A DNA stretch of 64,000 nucleotides from Bacteroidota bacterium (lineage in GTDB: Bacteria; Bacteroidota; Bacteroidia; Cytophagales; Cytophagaceae): the NCBI GenBank assembly GCA_023428135.1, contig JAEYZG010000032.1, positions 186,001 through 250,000 of the forward strand, written 5' to 3'. Of the stretch, positions 28,100 through 37,672 are shown piece by piece. The translations under genes were made by a program, and so were the position numbers. The notes under the pieces were generated by a model. It was not told where the DNA came from. It ran no database searches and saw only the letters and a list, made by a program, of their open reading frames with translations. Within the stretch, counting starts at the first letter, position 1. Each line of letters begins with the position of its first letter.

Positions 28100-28732
28100 T
28101 TAAAATTTTAGCCCCATAAACACCCTAGGGTTATAATAGGAAGCTCTTCTATAAACAGGATCCTCTTCCTTATCCAGGTCATCAATGAAAAGTGTACCGA
28201 AATTTACCTCTGCTCCTACTACAAGTTTTTTATATCTGAATTTAAGCCCCGGCACCCAAAGAGCTCCATAATAAAGATATACATATCCAAGATCATCATA
28301 GCTAAAAAAATTAAATTTAGCAGTTGGACTAATGTTAAAGAAGAAATCGAATGCGCTATTTTCATCCAACTTGGCTGAAAGCATTGGCCCGAATCTAATG
28401 AGACCAAGGTTCAGGTCCCAGCCAAAAACATCTTCTCCATCCCGAATACTGGTTGCTATGGATGCCCAACTGATGTTTGCTCCAATAGCAAGATTATTAT
28501 TCTTTGAGAATATATGTTGACTTCCAAACTCAAAGGAAGGTTGTATCCCCTGAAATAATCTCCCCTTGCCTAGGTAATCAAGTCGTGGCAATCCAATTCC
28601 GATATGCAGGTAAACCCCATCACTAAACATATCTTTGCCTTTAATACGGCTTGTGAGACCAATAAATTGATCTCCTGCTATTGATGAAGTTGCAATTAAA
28701 AAGAATGATAATACGATACAAAACCTCTTCAT
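28100..28732 (-). CDS. Outer-membrane beta-barrel-like protein, paralogue A
   Basis: A 210-residue exported protein: signal peptide (about 1-19, S-S-I-A-G-D), then amphipathic beta strands throughout (I-G-L-T-S-R, then L-H-I-G-I-G-L-P and F-N-I-S-P-T-A-K-F-N), ending N-P-R-V-F-M-G-L-K-F with a terminal Phe as in outer-membrane proteins. It has no recognised family name. It matches the next gene along its whole length (G-L-I-R-F-G-P-M against G-L-L-R-F-G-P-M), so the two are tandem duplicates. The ATG at 28732 was used; the longer reading starts with TTG. Confidence 0.7.
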   Translation of the reverse strand: MKRFCIVLSFFLIATSSIAGDQFIGLTSRIKGKDMFSDGVYLHIGIGLPRLDYLGKGRLFQGIQPSFEFGSQHIFSKNNNLAIGANISWASIATSIRDGEDVFGWDLNLGLIRFGPMLSAKLDENSAFDFFFNISPTAKFNFFSYDDLGYVYLYYGALWVPGLKFRYKKLVVGAEVNFGTLFIDDLDKEEDPVYRRASYYNPRVFMGLKF

Positions 28733-28833
28733 AGTAATCAAAAGTAGAACTTCAAAATAAAAATAATTTTTAACACTAATTTAAAGAAAACAATCAGAAA
28801 AAATACCTACAAAGGTTGTCAAAGTCTTAAAAT

Positions 28834-28868
28834 AAAAGTGGGAATTGATATAAAACCAACTCCCACTT
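28834..28868 (-). terminator. Terminator between the two paralogous barrel genes
   Basis: A hairpin with AAGTGGGA (28836-28843) and TCCCACTT (28861-28868), followed on the minus strand by a T-rich run. It is 25 bases after the stop of the gene at 28893. Confidence 0.65.
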
Positions 28869-28892
28869 CTTTATGCTTTATCTTTGCTTTTA

Positions 28893-29555
28893 TTAAAACT
28901 TCATTCCCAAAAGTATTCTTGGATTGAGATAAGATACCTTATAAGAGTCTTTAACTAAACTGTTATTATCATCAAGATTACGGAACGTCATTTTACCAAA
29001 GCTATTCTCTACTCCCACAGCAAACTTCTTTACTCTAAACTTAACTCCTGGAGTCCATGCTAACCAGTAAATAAGATTATTGGATTGATTATCATTAGCA
29101 TATGTTACAAGATTATACTTTACAGTTGGTGAAAGATTGAAAAACACATCAACTGCCGCATTATCTCCAAGACCTACTGTAGCCATTGGTCCGAATCTTA
29201 AAAGGCCCAGATGAACATCAAAACCTTTACTATCCGTGTCTTTAATTTTATATGAACTTGCTCCAATTGTAATCCAGCTTACATTCATACCAAAGCCAAA
29301 CCGATCACTAGAAACGAACATCCATTGAGTTCCTGCTTCCAATGTAAACTGTACACCTTGTTTTTCACGATCAAAACCTGAGAATTCTGTAATCTTATAA
29401 GACGGAAATCCAATCCCCAAATTCCAATAGAACCCGTTACTGATCATACCATCGTCTTTACCCATTTTACTTGTAAGACCGATCATGTTGTTTCCCCCTG
29501 CGAAAGACGAAAAGGTTAGCAGGCATAGCGTAAAAAATAAATAAATTCTTTTCAT
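28893..29555 (-). CDS. Outer-membrane beta-barrel-like protein, paralogue B
   Basis: A 220-residue exported protein: signal peptide (about 1-19, S-S-F-A-G-G-N), then I-G-L-T-S-K-M-G-K-D and beta strands to a C-terminal N-P-R-I-L-L-G-M-K-F with a terminal Phe. It is similar over its full length to the gene at 28100 and probably a porin-like or structural barrel of unknown role. Each copy has its own upstream space, and a terminator lies between them, so they may be separately controlled. Confidence 0.7.
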   Translation of the reverse strand: MKRIYLFFTLCLLTFSSFAGGNNMIGLTSKMGKDDGMISNGFYWNLGIGFPSYKITEFSGFDREKQGVQFTLEAGTQWMFVSSDRFGFGMNVSWITIGASSYKIKDTDSKGFDVHLGLLRFGPMATVGLGDNAAVDVFFNLSPTVKYNLVTYANDNQSNNLIYWLAWTPGVKFRVKKFAVGVENSFGKMTFRNLDDNNSLVKDSYKVSYLNPRILLGMKF

Positions 29556-29959
29556 AATAAATAGAAATTTAATTAATGATAAAATAATTGAATATCGAAT
29601 TTACGTAATGCATTGAAAAACGATTGTTTTTTTTATCCCCAATAATGGGTATCCACTCTATATGAACACTTTAAAAAATAAAGTTTTATAACAAGAATTT
29701 GACTCAAGCGAAAATGTCCTCAAATTTCTGATCAACACATCACTCATATTCTCTATGCCATAAATTTCTCACTCATTCCTAAAAATAAATCTAACAGGAT
29801 TTTAAATTATATTTTACTTATTCAAGTATGTTGTCTCAAACAAAAAACTCACCCTTTTCTGAACCCGTCTCTTCATATTATAAAATATTGAATATCAAAC
29901 ATTAACACGCAAAACAAACCTTCCAATAACTGTCTTCCAAGGTTTCAGGTTAATACTAT
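29556..29959. other. Intergenic region
   Basis: A divergent spacer of about 400 AT-rich bases between the barrel gene B and the cyclase-family gene. It must hold promoters for both, but I could not place them with confidence. No gene was seen. Confidence 0.5.
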
Positions 29960-30607
29960 ATGAAGACTATAAATAACCTTAAAAGCTGGACGGATCTATC
30001 CGTTCCCGTGAGCAACAAAATGGTTCATTGGCCTGGAGAGCCGGATGTTTCGGTTTGCAAACTGTTTGACATGAACAAAGGTGGTCCTGCCAATGTTACC
30101 ACACTTTCCATGAGTGCCCATACAGGAACACATATTGATGCGCCTTTACATTTCATAAAAAATGGTAGAGACATATCAACGTTTCCTCTTGATCTGATGA
30201 TAGGACCAGCCCGCATTATAGAAATCAAACATGACAGATTTATTCCGATCGAAGAGGTGAAACAACATGATATTAATCCTGATGAAAGAATTTTATTTAA
30301 AACAAAAAACTCTAGTTCTGATTGGGCAAAGCAAGAGTTCAAGAGAGATTATATCTATCTTTCATCAGAAGCTGCCGGATATTTAAAAGAGAAAAAAGTA
30401 TCCGTAGTAGGAGTTGATTACATTTCCATAGGAGGAAAAAATAATGGAAAAATTGTACATGAAACTCTTTTAGGAAATGGAATATGGATCATTGAAGGAT
30501 TATACCTTAATGGGATCATACCCGGGTTCTATGAAATGATATGTATGCCTGTAAAAATAAAGGATTCTGACGGAGCGCCGGCAAGAGTGATTGCCAGAAA
30601 AATCTGA
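29960..30607 (+). CDS. Cyclase-family (kynurenine formamidase-like) metal-dependent hydrolase
   Basis: A 215-residue protein with the cyclase/KynB motif H-T-G-T-H-I-D-A-P-L-H-F (about 54-65), which binds the metal, and the early W-P-G-E-P motif. Members hydrolyse N-formylkynurenine or related amides. Here the exact substrate is open, because no tryptophan-degradation genes lie nearby. It is convergent with the GNAT gene, only 12 bases from it. Confidence 0.85.
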   Translation: MKTINNLKSWTDLSVPVSNKMVHWPGEPDVSVCKLFDMNKGGPANVTTLSMSAHTGTHIDAPLHFIKNGRDISTFPLDLMIGPARIIEIKHDRFIPIEEVKQHDINPDERILFKTKNSSSDWAKQEFKRDYIYLSSEAAGYLKEKKVSVVGVDYISIGGKNNGKIVHETLLGNGIWIIEGLYLNGIIPGFYEMICMPVKIKDSDGAPARVIARKI

Positions 30608-30619
30608 TATAACAGTTAG

Positions 30620-31102
30620 TTAAACAAGATTTTTCACAAATAACACCCTGTCTTCACCAGATCCGTCGTAGTCACTGAAAAACTCTATACCATCAGCATT
30701 CTTTTTGTTTCCAGGCATTACCTGAAAACCAATTTTCTCATGAAATGCAATTGAGATTTTATTAATAGGAGATGTAACACAATAAATTTTTTCTACTCCT
30801 GCCCCAAGTACTCTTTCAGAAAAAAAATCATATAAGCGCCTGCCAATATTATGTTTTCTATACTCTGGATCAACGCCCACAAAGTGAACATAAGCATCTC
30901 TATGATCTGTCTGGCTGAAAAAACCAATAAAAAAACCAAGGATTTTTTCGTCAGAAACAGCAACAAAACCAGTATCATTAAAATAATTAAAAAATAAACG
31001 AGGCAGCATATTGGTCATTTCCCTGCCTCCCCACCAATCGTTGAGATTATTAATTATGTATGAATAATCATCCTCTGTGATATTCCTGAAAGTTATTTCC
31101 AT
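30620..31102 (-). CDS. GNAT-family N-acetyltransferase
   Basis: A 160-residue acetyl-CoA-dependent acetyltransferase. The fold is shown by G-F-V-A-V-S-D-E-K-I-L-G-F-F-I-G-F (strands 2-4), V-H-F-V-G-V-D-P-E-Y-R-K-H-N-I-G-R-R-L-Y (acetyl-CoA loop of the Q/R-x-x-G-x-G/A type) and A-F-H-E-K-I-G-F. The acceptor is unknown. Confidence 0.88.
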   Translation of the reverse strand: MEITFRNITEDDYSYIINNLNDWWGGREMTNMLPRLFFNYFNDTGFVAVSDEKILGFFIGFFSQTDHRDAYVHFVGVDPEYRKHNIGRRLYDFFSERVLGAGVEKIYCVTSPINKISIAFHEKIGFQVMPGNKKNADGIEFFSDYDGSGEDRVLFVKNLV

Positions 31103-31169
31103 TTTTTAGAACTGAGATTTTGCAGATTCCTTCTTTAACTTAAAACTTCCAGTAGCATCCATTGATACA

Positions 31170-32312
31170 TTACAATAACAGGGTATCGATCTTATGAGCC
31201 TGGACCACTTCTTCAGTTGGCGACCAGGTAAAAATAGTAAAGTGACCGTCCTGAGACGCTACAAAAGCCAAAGCGTTCTTCTGATCATATACAAACTGAG
31301 CAGCAGAAAGATGCCTCGTACCACCGGTATTGGAGGGATTAATCATGACTGCCCCACCTCCTACAATTGGTTCACTCATGTAGACCTTTTCCACTCTTGC
31401 ATTGCCAACAGACCTACCTATTTTTGCTCCGAAAGCATAGAGTTCATATTTATCACTGATTACCGTTGCCCCATCCACAGCAGTGAGACCGGCAAGTGTT
31501 TCAACCTCTGTACGCAATGCCCCCTGCCACAAGACCTCCGAACGGACATTCACATCTTTGCTCATGAGATCTGAAAGGCCCGAATAAGGAGGAGAAACAG
31601 AATATTTTATAGGATGCAGGATTGACTTTCTCCAATTATCATTATCAGAGGGAACTACAAGAAGTGAACCTCCGTGACGATGTGCTCTCATCGAAACAGC
31701 CAGCTGAACCAGCACATTCATTGAATCGCTCCAGGAATGAGGAGTCGTATAACCTAAAAGATATTGTAAAAGCTCAGGGCAGTCAGGATGACTGGCACTG
31801 TTTTCATCAATAATTTTAACCTGATCTCCTATAAGCACAGCCACATTGGCAAATTTACCAAAGCCATGCACTCTTCTGTGCTTGATAACCAGCATCCCTG
31901 GCTCACTCACATCAAGGACAAAACAAAGATTCGGAATCTTAAGCGTTGATCCCCATATAAACAATTGATCATTTTCATGCCACACTCCCAAATGAACTCC
32001 GGGACGCTCTACTCCAAGAGAAAGTTTAGTAAGATGAAATGCAGTAAACGCCATTTTATGTTCGAAAAGAATTGGAATACCCGCTTGCTCCGGCGGCAAA
32101 AATGCTATTGAGATTTTGGTAGAATTCCCTTCTTCTCTTCTCAAACTTGCCCAGAATGCGGTATCGATCATTGTCTCTACCATTTTCATACTTGGCTCTA
32201 AGGCCAGATTACTATCTCCTCTCATCCGGGCAGCGGAAAGCTGATGAGCAAAATGCTTTTCAATAACTTTTGCCACTGACGATGCTGCCTTATATGTAGT
32301 TTTTTTACTCAT
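31170..32312 (-). CDS. Diadenylate-cyclase-like (DAC/DisA_N-related) protein with N-terminal sensor-type domain
   Basis: A 380-residue cytoplasmic protein. The C-terminal part keeps the two hallmark motifs of diadenylate cyclases: D-G-A at 280-282 (V-D-G-A-T-V-I-S) and G-T-R-H at 331-334 (G-G-T-R-H-L-S-A-A-Q). The usual R-H-R is R-H-L here. The first 250 residues resemble the probable sensor region (DACNV type) found before divergent DAC domains. DAC domains make the second messenger c-di-AMP from two ATP; whether this variant is active is not known. The gene is monocistronic, separated from divergent asnA by 760 bases containing a tandem repeat. Confidence 0.7.
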   Translation of the reverse strand: MSKKTTYKAASSVAKVIEKHFAHQLSAARMRGDSNLALEPSMKMVETMIDTAFWASLRREEGNSTKISIAFLPPEQAGIPILFEHKMAFTAFHLTKLSLGVERPGVHLGVWHENDQLFIWGSTLKIPNLCFVLDVSEPGMLVIKHRRVHGFGKFANVAVLIGDQVKIIDENSASHPDCPELLQYLLGYTTPHSWSDSMNVLVQLAVSMRAHRHGGSLLVVPSDNDNWRKSILHPIKYSVSPPYSGLSDLMSKDVNVRSEVLWQGALRTEVETLAGLTAVDGATVISDKYELYAFGAKIGRSVGNARVEKVYMSEPIVGGGAVMINPSNTGGTRHLSAAQFVYDQKNALAFVASQDGHFTIFTWSPTEEVVQAHKIDTLLL

Positions 32313-32509
32313 ATAACCCTAAAAATCTCTGTATCTAATTTCACAAGGTCACAAATTTATAGGTTTAAGTTTATGTCAGCCAGATTCTTCAGTTAAAATG
32401 TAAAAAATAGAGTTTAATAATGAAATTTAAATCCTAAAATCAAAAATAGAGACTATTCCCTAATCATATTACTGATAACCTTAAAAAATTCAGCTTAAAA
32501 ACTTCTAAG

Positions 32510-32760
32510 AAGTTCGAAAATTGGAACCAATAATTCAAATCTTCAACGGGAAAACTCGAATATTGGAGCGACAACTCTAAATTTCACCTGAAAACTCTAA
32601 AATTGGAGCAAATACCTCGAATTTTTAGCCTAAGAACCAGAAAATTGAACCAAACACCTCGATTTACCACCTAAGAACTCTAAAATTGGAGCTAAACACC
32701 TCGAATTTTCAACTTAAGAACTAGAAAACTGAAGCTAAAAAATTGAATATTAAAGATTAA
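32510..32760. repeat. Six degenerate tandem copies of a 40-43-bp unit
   Basis: Units begin at 32510, 32553, 32593, 32635, 32676 and 32719 (lengths 43, 40, 42, 41, 43, 42). The core reads AACTCTAAAATTGGAGC, then about five bases and ACCTCGAATTTT, and each copy can fold as a hairpin (AAAATTGGAG against CTCGAATTTT). The units adjoin each other, so it is not a CRISPR. It lies between the DAC-like gene and asnA. The flanks (32313-32509, 32761-33072) contain no gene I can see. Confidence 0.8.
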
Positions 32761-33072
32761 AAAAAGTGAGTGAATTAAAAATCCTTTACAAACAAGGCAA
32801 CAATACTTTCAATGACAAATAAAACCAATTCTTAAATCTATTCACCTTAAAACAAGGAATAGCAATACCTTTATCATTGCTATTCCTTTTGCATTCAGAA
32901 ATTTTAATCGGTTTTTCATCAGCTGAAAACTCATTCTTCTTCGAAAGTGTTTCTTATTATGGAAATTTGAGACACTAACCCTATCAGTATAAACCCCGAC
33001 CACTACCAATAATTAAGTATGTGTATAAAAGCATAAGAATTTATACTTTTACATTGCGATTAAAATAATAAG

Positions 33073-34113
33073 ATGCTGAATCACCTCTTTATACCCAAAA
33101 ACTACGACCCAATCCTTAATCTTAAAAAGACTGAAAAAGCTATCAAGCTTATCAAGGATACTTTTGAACATCAGTTAGCCTCTGAATTAAGACTCAGAAG
33201 GGTAACTGCTCCTTTGTTCGTTCTTAAGGGAACAGGCATCAATGATGACCTTAATGGAATTGAAAGGCCTGTCACCTTCCCAATAAAATTCATGAAAGAA
33301 ACTCCTGCCGAAATAGTTCATTCTCTTGCAAAATGGAAAAGGATGATGCTGGCAAAATTAGAGTTTGCAACAGGTTTCGGACTTTACACTGACATGAACG
33401 CTATTCGTCCGGATGAAGATCTTGACAACATACACTCTCTTTACGTCGATCAGTGGGACTGGGAAAGGGTAATGTCGGACAACGAAAGGAATATTGATTT
33501 TCTTAAGAAGACGGTTACACAGATATATACAGCGATGAAGCGTACCGAATATCTGCTGTGTGAAGAATACCCTGAATTAAATCCGGAACTTCCTGAGCAT
33601 ATTCACTTCATACATAGCGAAGAGTTGTTGGAGAAATATCCTGACTTAAGCTCAAAAGAAAAAGAAGACAGAATTGCAAAGGAGTATGGTGCAGTATTTA
33701 TCATTGGAATCGGAGGAGCTTTAAAGAACGGTCAGAAACACGACGGTAGAGCCCCGGATTACGACGATTGGAGCACTGAATCTGAAAACGGATTCAAAGG
33801 ACTCAACGGAGACATCGTTGTCTGGAACTCAGTACTGCAAAGATCCTTTGAATTATCTTCAATGGGAATCAGAGTAAATAAAACTGCATTGAAAAAGCAA
33901 TTGGAGATTGCCTGCTGTGAAAACCGGGCAGACCTCATGTGGCACAAGATGCTTTTAAACGGCGAGTTACCTCAAAGCATCGGAGGAGGAATAGGCCAGT
34001 CCAGACTATGTATGTATCTGTTAAAAAAAGCACATATAGGAGAAGTACAATCTAGTATATGGCCAGATGAGATGGTTGAAGAATGCAGAAAACATAATAT
34101 AAATATTATATAA
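33073..34113 (+). CDS. asnA: Aspartate-ammonia ligase (asparagine synthetase A)
   Basis: A 346-residue ATP-dependent enzyme making asparagine from aspartate and ammonia. It is related to the class II aminoacyl-tRNA synthetase core. Typical stretches are V-T-A-P-L-F-V, the F-P-I-K-F block, S-L-Y-V-D-Q-W-D-W-E, and S-I-G-G-G-I-G-Q-S-R-L at the C-terminus. The length fits AsnA. It stands alone and ends at a strong terminator. Confidence 0.96.
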   Translation: MLNHLFIPKNYDPILNLKKTEKAIKLIKDTFEHQLASELRLRRVTAPLFVLKGTGINDDLNGIERPVTFPIKFMKETPAEIVHSLAKWKRMMLAKLEFATGFGLYTDMNAIRPDEDLDNIHSLYVDQWDWERVMSDNERNIDFLKKTVTQIYTAMKRTEYLLCEEYPELNPELPEHIHFIHSEELLEKYPDLSSKEKEDRIAKEYGAVFIIGIGGALKNGQKHDGRAPDYDDWSTESENGFKGLNGDIVVWNSVLQRSFELSSMGIRVNKTALKKQLEIACCENRADLMWHKMLLNGELPQSIGGGIGQSRLCMYLLKKAHIGEVQSSIWPDEMVEECRKHNINII

Positions 34114-34120
34114 AAAGATT

Positions 34121-34155
34121 AGAAGAAAGCCCCGGAATCCGGGGCTTTCTTCTTC
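34121..34155 (+). terminator. Terminator after asnA
   Basis: A 15-bp perfect stem (34121-34135 with 34139-34153) in an AGAAGAAAGCCCCGG context with a short loop. A second, weaker hairpin (34176-34184 with 34189-34197) lies between it and the convergent PL11 gene and may serve that gene. Confidence 0.85.
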
Positions 34156-34233
34156 TTCACCTCTTTCATAAAGTTAAGCCACTGTTGTCAGTGGCTTACT
34201 CATGCCCCCCTATTAAAAACATAAAAAACAACA

Positions 34234-37200
34234 TTACAACTTTTGTAATCTTATTACCTCAACTTTTCCGGAGGCATATATAATGGTTAAAGTATACAAA
34301 CCTGTATTAAGAGAACTTCCGAATTCCAATTGGTCTCCCTGCAAAACTTTTCCATATCTGAACACTTCAATTCCATTTGTATTAGAAATTAGTAAAGTCT
34401 CAATATCAGCTAGGGCTGTAATATTAAAGTTTCCTATAGAAGGATTAGGACCTACCTGAGCCATAGATATTGAACGCAAAGAACGGGCTGCAGCGCAAAC
34501 ATCTACTTTTGTACAATAAGAAGCATAATATGGCGAAACATTATAGCTAATACCAACACAAACATCTCCGCCAGGATAGTGCTCTCCGGTTTCAAGATTT
34601 GCTTTGTATGCTGCTCCAGACTCAGCAGACAAACTCTTACTAAATCCATTTGTCCACCAAGAGTATGCCGTTGCTCCATTTCTTAATGAGGGGTTGACTT
34701 CAAATGATATGGTGGCATTCGGAACACTGCAAGCAGGACCGGTTATACTTTCCTGAGAACTGCCAATCGATTTTACGTTGATTATAACTGGAGAAGAAGT
34801 GGTTGCTGCTCCTTGATTATCGGTAGCTCTAGCGCTGATATTATAAACACCTGCAGACAGGTTTGTCCAGAAGAACGAATAAGGAGCTGTAATATCAGTT
34901 GCTATTAAAGTTGTACCATTAAAAAATTCCACCTTTGTCACAGAACCATCAAGATCACTGGCTGATGCAGATAAAGTGACAGTTGCAGGTGCCGTAAATT
35001 CTGCATTAGTTGGAGGTGAAGTCAAACTAACTGTTGGAGGAGTATTCTGAGTCGCATTACATTGCCCTTGTGTGATACGTTCAGAAGCAAATGTAAGTTC
35101 ATCAATATTAGGTCCTCCGTTTTCTGTTAAAGAAGATAATGTTATCAAATTATTTCCCTGAGTAAGTGAAAGCTGTACTACTGCTGTATTCCAGGTTGTC
35201 CATGCACCTGTTCCCTGGAAACTTACAGAAGCATTCTGAATAACACCATTTACAGCAACAGACATTGTTCTGTTTGCCGTTGTACCATTTGCAAAGCGTA
35301 TGGTAACACCAACATTACCAGCAGCACCTGCAGATACCGCCCATGAAGCTTTGCTTCCGACAGCATTATTCACATTCACATAGCCGGTTCCATTAAATCC
35401 GGTGTTGGTATTTTCATTCGCTATACCATCAACAGAACAAGCCGATTCTCCCTGCAACTTGAAAGAAGCAACAGGAGTACCACTTACAGTAACCACTGCA
35501 GCTGTTGAAACAGCAGTTTCTCCAGCATTGTCGCTTGCAATTGCCGTAATGGAATAAGTCCCTGCTGAGACATTCGTCCAGGTGAATGAGTAAGGAGCAG
35601 AGGCATCAGTCCCTAACAAAGTAGTTCCATTAAAGAAAGCAACAGAACTTATTGTTCCGTCAGCATCACTTGCTTTAGCTGTAATATTTATTGAGGCAGG
35701 AGCAAGATAACTGGCATTGTTGACAGGAGCTGTTAAAGAAACTGTCGGCAAACGATTGTATGTATTCTGGCCAACCAACACTATATTTGGAGTTGGAGCC
35801 TGATCAACACCGGCACCCAGGAAGAAGCCCAAATGCGGAGGCTGGTTATAGGAAGACTGCTGCCATGAAATAGCATTCCTGTAAACAGGATCGTGCATCA
35901 GCGTATACAACTTGTGCTGAGTAGGAATGGTAGTGGTGTGAATATAAAGACGATTAGCTCCATCATGAAGGATTACCTCTTCACGCCAGTCACCAATAAT
36001 ATCTGCACTAAGGTTGGGCGTTGATTTTGTACCATTGCAGGATCTCCCAGTTAAGGTAAGTACACGTGAACTACCATTGCCATTCCATTTATCAATAGTA
36101 TTGTTATTGAGCAATTCATCCTGTAAATCGCCATCCCAATATACCCTGAAGTTTGCAGATGAAGGTTTTGACGTAGAAATTCTTGTACCAGTTGCACTAT
36201 ATGTTCCGGAAACGGAATTAGACCAGGCTTCCTGACCAGGATAACGGGCATCTAGATCACCAATCATACCACGGCCATTATCATTTCCACCTCCGCCACG
36301 CCAAAGAACACGACCGTCCCTTGCTCTTACCATGTAATGATCTGGCTGACTTCCGGTTTGCTCGTTTACCAGCCAGATCTCCAAACCAGGACTGGCAGGA
36401 TCGAAATCACCGACATGGTTAGCGTCTCCATGACCAAATCCAGTTGCCCACATGAACTTTCCATCATGGTCTATGGCACTGGCTCCGGGTAATATTTCAT
36501 CAAATCCATCCCCATCAATATCGGCAGCCATCAGGCTATGATTTCCCTGACCACGGGCGCCAGTACTTCCTGAATTATTCGAATCAAAGATCCATCTGGT
36601 TGACAATCTTTGTCCATCCCAGTCCATAGCAGCCAGTGTCAGCCTTGTATAATAACCTCTTTGGAAGATCATACTAGGCTTAACTCCGTCAAGGTATGCA
36701 TTGGTTGAATTAAAACGATCTCCTCTGTTTCCATAAGAATCTCCCCAACTGCTCATAGTTCCTCTTGGCACAGGATAGTTCACTGTTGCCATTTCCTTAC
36801 CAGTTTGTCCATTGAATATGGTAAGGTATTCTGGCCCGGTTAAGATGTAGCCGGTACCGTTCACATAACTGGCTCCGTCATTATCATTTGCTGCGGGCCC
36901 ATTAGTCAGATAAGTTCCCGTACCGTCTCTTGTACCAGGAGCAGTTTTGCAGGCCACTTCAGCTTTGCCATCTGAATTATAATCTCCTACCAGATGTTGC
37001 GTATAATGCGCCCCTGAACGAATATTCCTTCCCAGGTCTACAATCCACATAAATGTACCATCCATTTTGTATGCAGCAAGATAGGTGTTACCCGTAACAC
37101 CAGAATTGGCATTATCCTGTGCATTATTCGGATACCATTTTACTACAAGATCATATTTACCATCTCCATCAAGGTCCCCTACGTTTATGTCATTTGGAGT

Positions 37201-37590
37201 ATGACTAGTGCTCGGACGATTGCTTAGTGTGATGGTTCTCACTTGTGAGCCCCATACAGCTGCGGAACCACCAACAGATTGCTCTGCTCCGCCCACAACA
37301 GGCCTTACAGTATAGATAGAACTTGACGATCCACCATTATCCACCATATTGGTTGCACCTGTTATAGGAGATGAATTTACTTTTGTACCATTTCTGTAAA
37401 TATTAAATGCAATACTTTTGGGATCTGTACCGAATACCCGCCAGCTTAAAAACACACCATTTCCTGTTTGTACCGCTACTAATCCGCGATCAAGGTTTTC
37501 CATTCTTCGTTGTGCCTTGAGGCCTGAACTTAAAATGAGTAACAGGATAGATGCAATAAATATACTTTTAAATGAATAAGAGTTTTTCAT
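34234..37590 (-). CDS. T9SS-exported rhamnogalacturonan lyase, PL11 family, copy 1
   Basis: A 1118-residue secreted enzyme. Signal peptide (about 1-26), PL11 beta-propeller catalytic domain (about 28-625; L-D-R-G-L-V-A-V-Q, then V-G-D-L-D-G-D-G-K-Y-D-L-V-V-K-W and R-S-G-A-H-Y-T-Q-H), Ig-like module (about 630-715), CBM35/CBM6-like module (about 718-850; L-Q-G-E-S-A-C, then G-T-G-Y-V-N), second Ig-like module (about 865-950), a small Cys-containing module (about 955-1030) and a type A T9SS sorting domain (about 1040-1118). PL11 cleaves the rhamnose-galacturonate backbone of pectin by beta-elimination. It is a close duplicate of the next gene and has the shared promoter-like element about 50-80 bases upstream. 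Confidence 0.93.
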   Translation of the reverse strand: MKNSYSFKSIFIASILLLILSSGLKAQRRMENLDRGLVAVQTGNGVFLSWRVFGTDPKSIAFNIYRNGTKVNSSPITGATNMVDNGGSSSSIYTVRPVVGGAEQSVGGSAAVWGSQVRTITLSNRPSTSHTPNDINVGDLDGDGKYDLVVKWYPNNAQDNANSGVTGNTYLAAYKMDGTFMWIVDLGRNIRSGAHYTQHLVGDYNSDGKAEVACKTAPGTRDGTGTYLTNGPAANDNDGASYVNGTGYILTGPEYLTIFNGQTGKEMATVNYPVPRGTMSSWGDSYGNRGDRFNSTNAYLDGVKPSMIFQRGYYTRLTLAAMDWDGQRLSTRWIFDSNNSGSTGARGQGNHSLMAADIDGDGFDEILPGASAIDHDGKFMWATGFGHGDANHVGDFDPASPGLEIWLVNEQTGSQPDHYMVRARDGRVLWRGGGGNDNGRGMIGDLDARYPGQEAWSNSVSGTYSATGTRISTSKPSSANFRVYWDGDLQDELLNNNTIDKWNGNGSSRVLTLTGRSCNGTKSTPNLSADIIGDWREEVILHDGANRLYIHTTTIPTQHKLYTLMHDPVYRNAISWQQSSYNQPPHLGFFLGAGVDQAPTPNIVLVGQNTYNRLPTVSLTAPVNNASYLAPASINITAKASDADGTISSVAFFNGTTLLGTDASAPYSFTWTNVSAGTYSITAIASDNAGETAVSTAAVVTVSGTPVASFKLQGESACSVDGIANENTNTGFNGTGYVNVNNAVGSKASWAVSAGAAGNVGVTIRFANGTTANRTMSVAVNGVIQNASVSFQGTGAWTTWNTAVVQLSLTQGNNLITLSSLTENGGPNIDELTFASERITQGQCNATQNTPPTVSLTSPPTNAEFTAPATVTLSASASDLDGSVTKVEFFNGTTLIATDITAPYSFFWTNLSAGVYNISARATDNQGAATTSSPVIINVKSIGSSQESITGPACSVPNATISFEVNPSLRNGATAYSWWTNGFSKSLSAESGAAYKANLETGEHYPGGDVCVGISYNVSPYYASYCTKVDVCAAARSLRSISMAQVGPNPSIGNFNITALADIETLLISNTNGIEVFRYGKVLQGDQLEFGSSLNTGLYTLTIIYASGKVEVIRLQKL

Positions 37591-37641
37591 TGCTTTATTT
37601 TTTTTAAGTTGTTTTACTATTTAGTTCATCCGGATTTATTT

Positions 37642-37672
37642 ATTTACAATCTCATTCTCCCCGGGTGAACAA
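37642..37672 (-). promoter_or_regulatory. Shared promoter-like element upstream of PL11 copy 1
   Basis: Minus strand: TTGTTCAC, 15 bases, TTGTAAAT. The start codon lies about 50 bases downstream. Same spacing as the elements at 41350, 47921 and 48235. It does not resemble the housekeeping TTTG/TAnnTTTG promoter. Confidence 0.65.

Noticed and set aside
32510..32760. Possible CRISPR array
   Set aside because: The 40-43-bp units adjoin one another without unique spacers and diverge from each other, and no cas gene is present.
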